Assembly (NCBI GenBank): GCA_021783935.1
Contig: JAJXTK010000352.1
Coordinates: 1 to 6,852, forward strand
DNA length: 6,852 nucleotides
Direction of reading: 5' to 3'
Source: Myxococcales bacterium
GTDB taxonomy: Bacteria; Myxococcota_A; Polyangia; Polyangiales; JADJMO01
Every line of letters begins with the position of its first letter. The first letter of the stretch is position 1. The notes below the pieces were generated by a model. It ran no database searches and was not told where the DNA came from. It saw nothing but the letters and a program-made list of their open reading frames with translations. Made by a program: the position numbers and the translations under genes. Shown in pieces: positions 5,646 through 6,852 of this stretch.

Positions 5646-6299
5646 GTGAAGCCCTGGCTGCGGTGGACGCTCTGGATGACCGTCATCGTCGGCGCGATCG
5701 TCGGCGGGCTCCGCTATTTCTTCATCGAGTTCGCGACGATCCCCGACGTGCCGAACGACCCTCGCGCCTGGGCAAACGCGCCGAACCTCGAGCCCGGCGA
5801 CGAGGTGCTCGTCTGGCGCGGCGGCGACCCGCACGTCGGAGATCTGGTGATTTGCCCCGATCCTTCGGCCGATCCGCCGAAGTCGAAGACCATGATCGCT
5901 CGCGTGATGGGGCTCCCCGGCGACAAGATCGAGTACGGCGACGTCGGGCTTCGCATCAACGGCTACCGCGTGACGACCGCGGGTTGCAGCACGATGCCCC
6001 GCAAGGTCGTCGACGCGACCGGCGCCGAGAACGAGCTCGCCTGTCAGGGCGAGGAGGCGGGCAGCTCGCGGCACGACATCTACACCGCGCCCACCATGGC
6101 CACCTTCGAGCGCGTGCAGGTCCCGGCCGACAGGATCTTCGTCCTTTCGGACAACCGCGTCTCGCCGTGGGCGCACGACTCGCGCGAGCCCGAGGTCGGC
6201 ACCCTTCCGATCGCGGAGTGCAACAAGAAGGTCGTCATCCGGCTCTGGAGCAAGAAGGGCTGGAGCGACGCCCCCCGACGGATGGGCTTCCTGTACTGA
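5646..6299 (+). CDS. Signal peptidase I-like membrane protein lacking the Ser/Lys catalytic dyad
   Basis: A 217-residue protein with the layout of type I signal peptidase (peptidase family S26): one N-terminal membrane segment (about 8-27) and a large domain predicted on the outer face of the inner membrane. Conserved parts seen: GDEVLVWR (51-58) of the region after the catalytic Ser; RVMGLPGDKIE (86-96), the Lys-box tail; IFVLSDNRVSPWAHDSR (164-180), matching the GDNRxxSxDSR box; and a C-terminal RRMGF like the end of LepB. The catalytic residues are absent: where SMxPT should be (about 34-48) there is IPDVPNDPRAWANAPNLEPG, with no Ser anywhere before residue 74, and the general-base Lys of the KRVxGLPGD box is A85. 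Four Cys (70, 114, 133, 192) could form disulfides. Automated annotation would call it lepB, but it is probably not a peptidase by the known mechanism. The GTG start at 5646 lies 27 bases after the kinase stop; its ribosome site is weak (TAGAG). It may bind pre-proteins or scaffold another complex. Confidence 0.85.
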   Translation: MKPWLRWTLWMTVIVGAIVGGLRYFFIEFATIPDVPNDPRAWANAPNLEPGDEVLVWRGGDPHVGDLVICPDPSADPPKSKTMIARVMGLPGDKIEYGDVGLRINGYRVTTAGCSTMPRKVVDATGAENELACQGEEAGSSRHDIYTAPTMATFERVQVPADRIFVLSDNRVSPWAHDSREPEVGTLPIAECNKKVVIRLWSKKGWSDAPRRMGFLY

Positions 6300-6321
6300 G
6301 GCGTTCTTCTTGAAAGAGACA

Positions 6322-6852
6322 ATGCCCCGCTCGCCTCGCCTTGCCGCTGCCGTCGTCCTTCTCGTGCTCGGCACGGCCGCCGCCGTGCACGCGGCCAAGG
6401 ACAAGAAGGAGAAGGACCAGCACCCCGCGGCACAGCCGCCCGAGGTCGCGATCGCCGTCACGGCCGCCAGCTCCGGCTGGACGCTGGAGGTGTCGAACGG
6501 CGGCGCGGCGCCGCTGCGGCTCGACGCCGACGCGCGGCTGCTTCGCCTCGAGATCGCGCCGCCTGCGAGCGCGAGCGCCTCCGCGGCGCACAAGAAAGGC
6601 AAGGCAGCGCCCAAGGCGCCCGGCCTCACCACCTGCGAGCTCCCCGCCGCGATGCGCGTCGAGGGGCGCCCGCTCGTGCTCAAGCCGGGGCAGCGCTACC
6701 TCGAGGCCTTCGATCCTCGGCTCTTCTGCTTGGACGCGAGCTCGAAGCTCGTCGAGGGCGCGCGCGTCACCGCGCGCCTGGGCTGGCCCGCCGGCAAGGG
6801 GGCCCTCGCGCCCCCATTCGTCATCGTGCCCGTCGCGTCTCCTTCGGCTTCG
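6322..6852 (+). CDS. Unknown secreted protein, N-terminal 177 residues (3' end outside window)
   Basis: An open frame from an ATG at 6322 to the window edge. It begins with a Sec signal peptide: Arg-containing n-region, hydrophobic core AAAVVLLVLGTAAA (residues 8-21) and an Ala-x-Ala type site, VHA before AK (24/25). The mature part starts with a Lys/Asp/Glu-rich tract (26-33). A short beta-rich region follows (WTLEVSNGGAAPLRLDADAR, 53-72), then a low-complexity Ala/Ser/Lys/Pro linker (80-101). After that comes a second beta-rich region, including LKPGQRYLEAFDPRLFCLD (120-138) and VTARLGWP (149-156). C105 and C136 flank this region and could pair. I recognise no family; the pattern suggests an Ig-like or BsuPI-like beta fold, which is only a guess. 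The ribosome site GAAAGAG ends 3 bases before the ATG; an in-frame TTG 12 bases upstream is less likely. The gene starts 22 bases after the signal peptidase-like gene with no terminator between, so it is probably the third gene of the kinase unit. Confidence 0.72.
   Translation, partial: MPRSPRLAAAVVLLVLGTAAAVHAAKDKKEKDQHPAAQPPEVAIAVTAASSGWTLEVSNGGAAPLRLDADARLLRLEIAPPASASASAAHKKGKAAPKAPGLTTCELPAAMRVEGRPLVLKPGQRYLEAFDPRLFCLDASSKLVEGARVTARLGWPAGKGALAPPFVIVPVASPSAS

Noticed and set aside
5646..6299. Reading this gene as an ordinary active lepB
   Set aside because: The catalytic Ser and Lys positions are replaced, although the rest of the family layout is present.
5460..6683. A 407-codon minus-strand frame opposite the signal peptidase-like and secreted-protein genes
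   Set aside because: The plus-strand frames carry recognisable boxes and a signal peptide; this frame shows none and is explained as a GC-driven shadow.

Overview
The window is very GC-rich (roughly three quarters G+C by eye). It is densely coded, with Ala/Arg/Glu-rich proteins and almost no spacer DNA. Together with a free-standing CheR, an N-terminal-receiver histidine kinase and the sequence style of the PfkB kinase and MTAP, this points to a myxobacterium-like member of Myxococcota (Polyangiales/Sandaracinus-type). That placement is inference from composition and gene style, not from a marker gene. I see no RNA gene, transposon, CRISPR array, phage gene or sign of recent transfer, and no gene-free stretch longer than about 85 bases.

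Left block, minus strand (1-1971), read right to left: a PduO-type corrinoid adenosyltransferase (1405-1971), S-methyl-5'-thioadenosine phosphorylase (456-1358) and a PfkB-family kinase running off the left edge (1-375). Spacings are 46 and 80 bases on one strand, so co-transcription is plausible. The biochemical theme is adenosyl-group metabolism: making adenosylcobalamin, cleaving methylthioadenosine or 5'-deoxyadenosine, and phosphorylating a sugar or nucleoside.

Middle block (2031-3982): a CheR-type methyltransferase with an extra C-terminal domain is transcribed divergently from the adenosyltransferase. The 59-base gap between them holds a perfect 16-bp palindrome. CheR converges on an unknown minus-strand membrane protein (3203-3982) with a Cys/His cluster at its N-terminus.

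Right block, plus strand (4068-6852): a soluble receiver-PAS-histidine kinase; then, 27 bases on, a protein with the full signal peptidase I layout but without the catalytic serine and lysine; then, 22 bases on, an unknown secreted protein that runs off the right edge. These three look like one transcription unit. The signal peptidase-like protein with no catalytic dyad is the most unusual item. The CheR C-terminal domain, the receiver's Lys-Pro to Lys-Ser change and the adenosyltransferase/MTAP/PfkB cluster are next.
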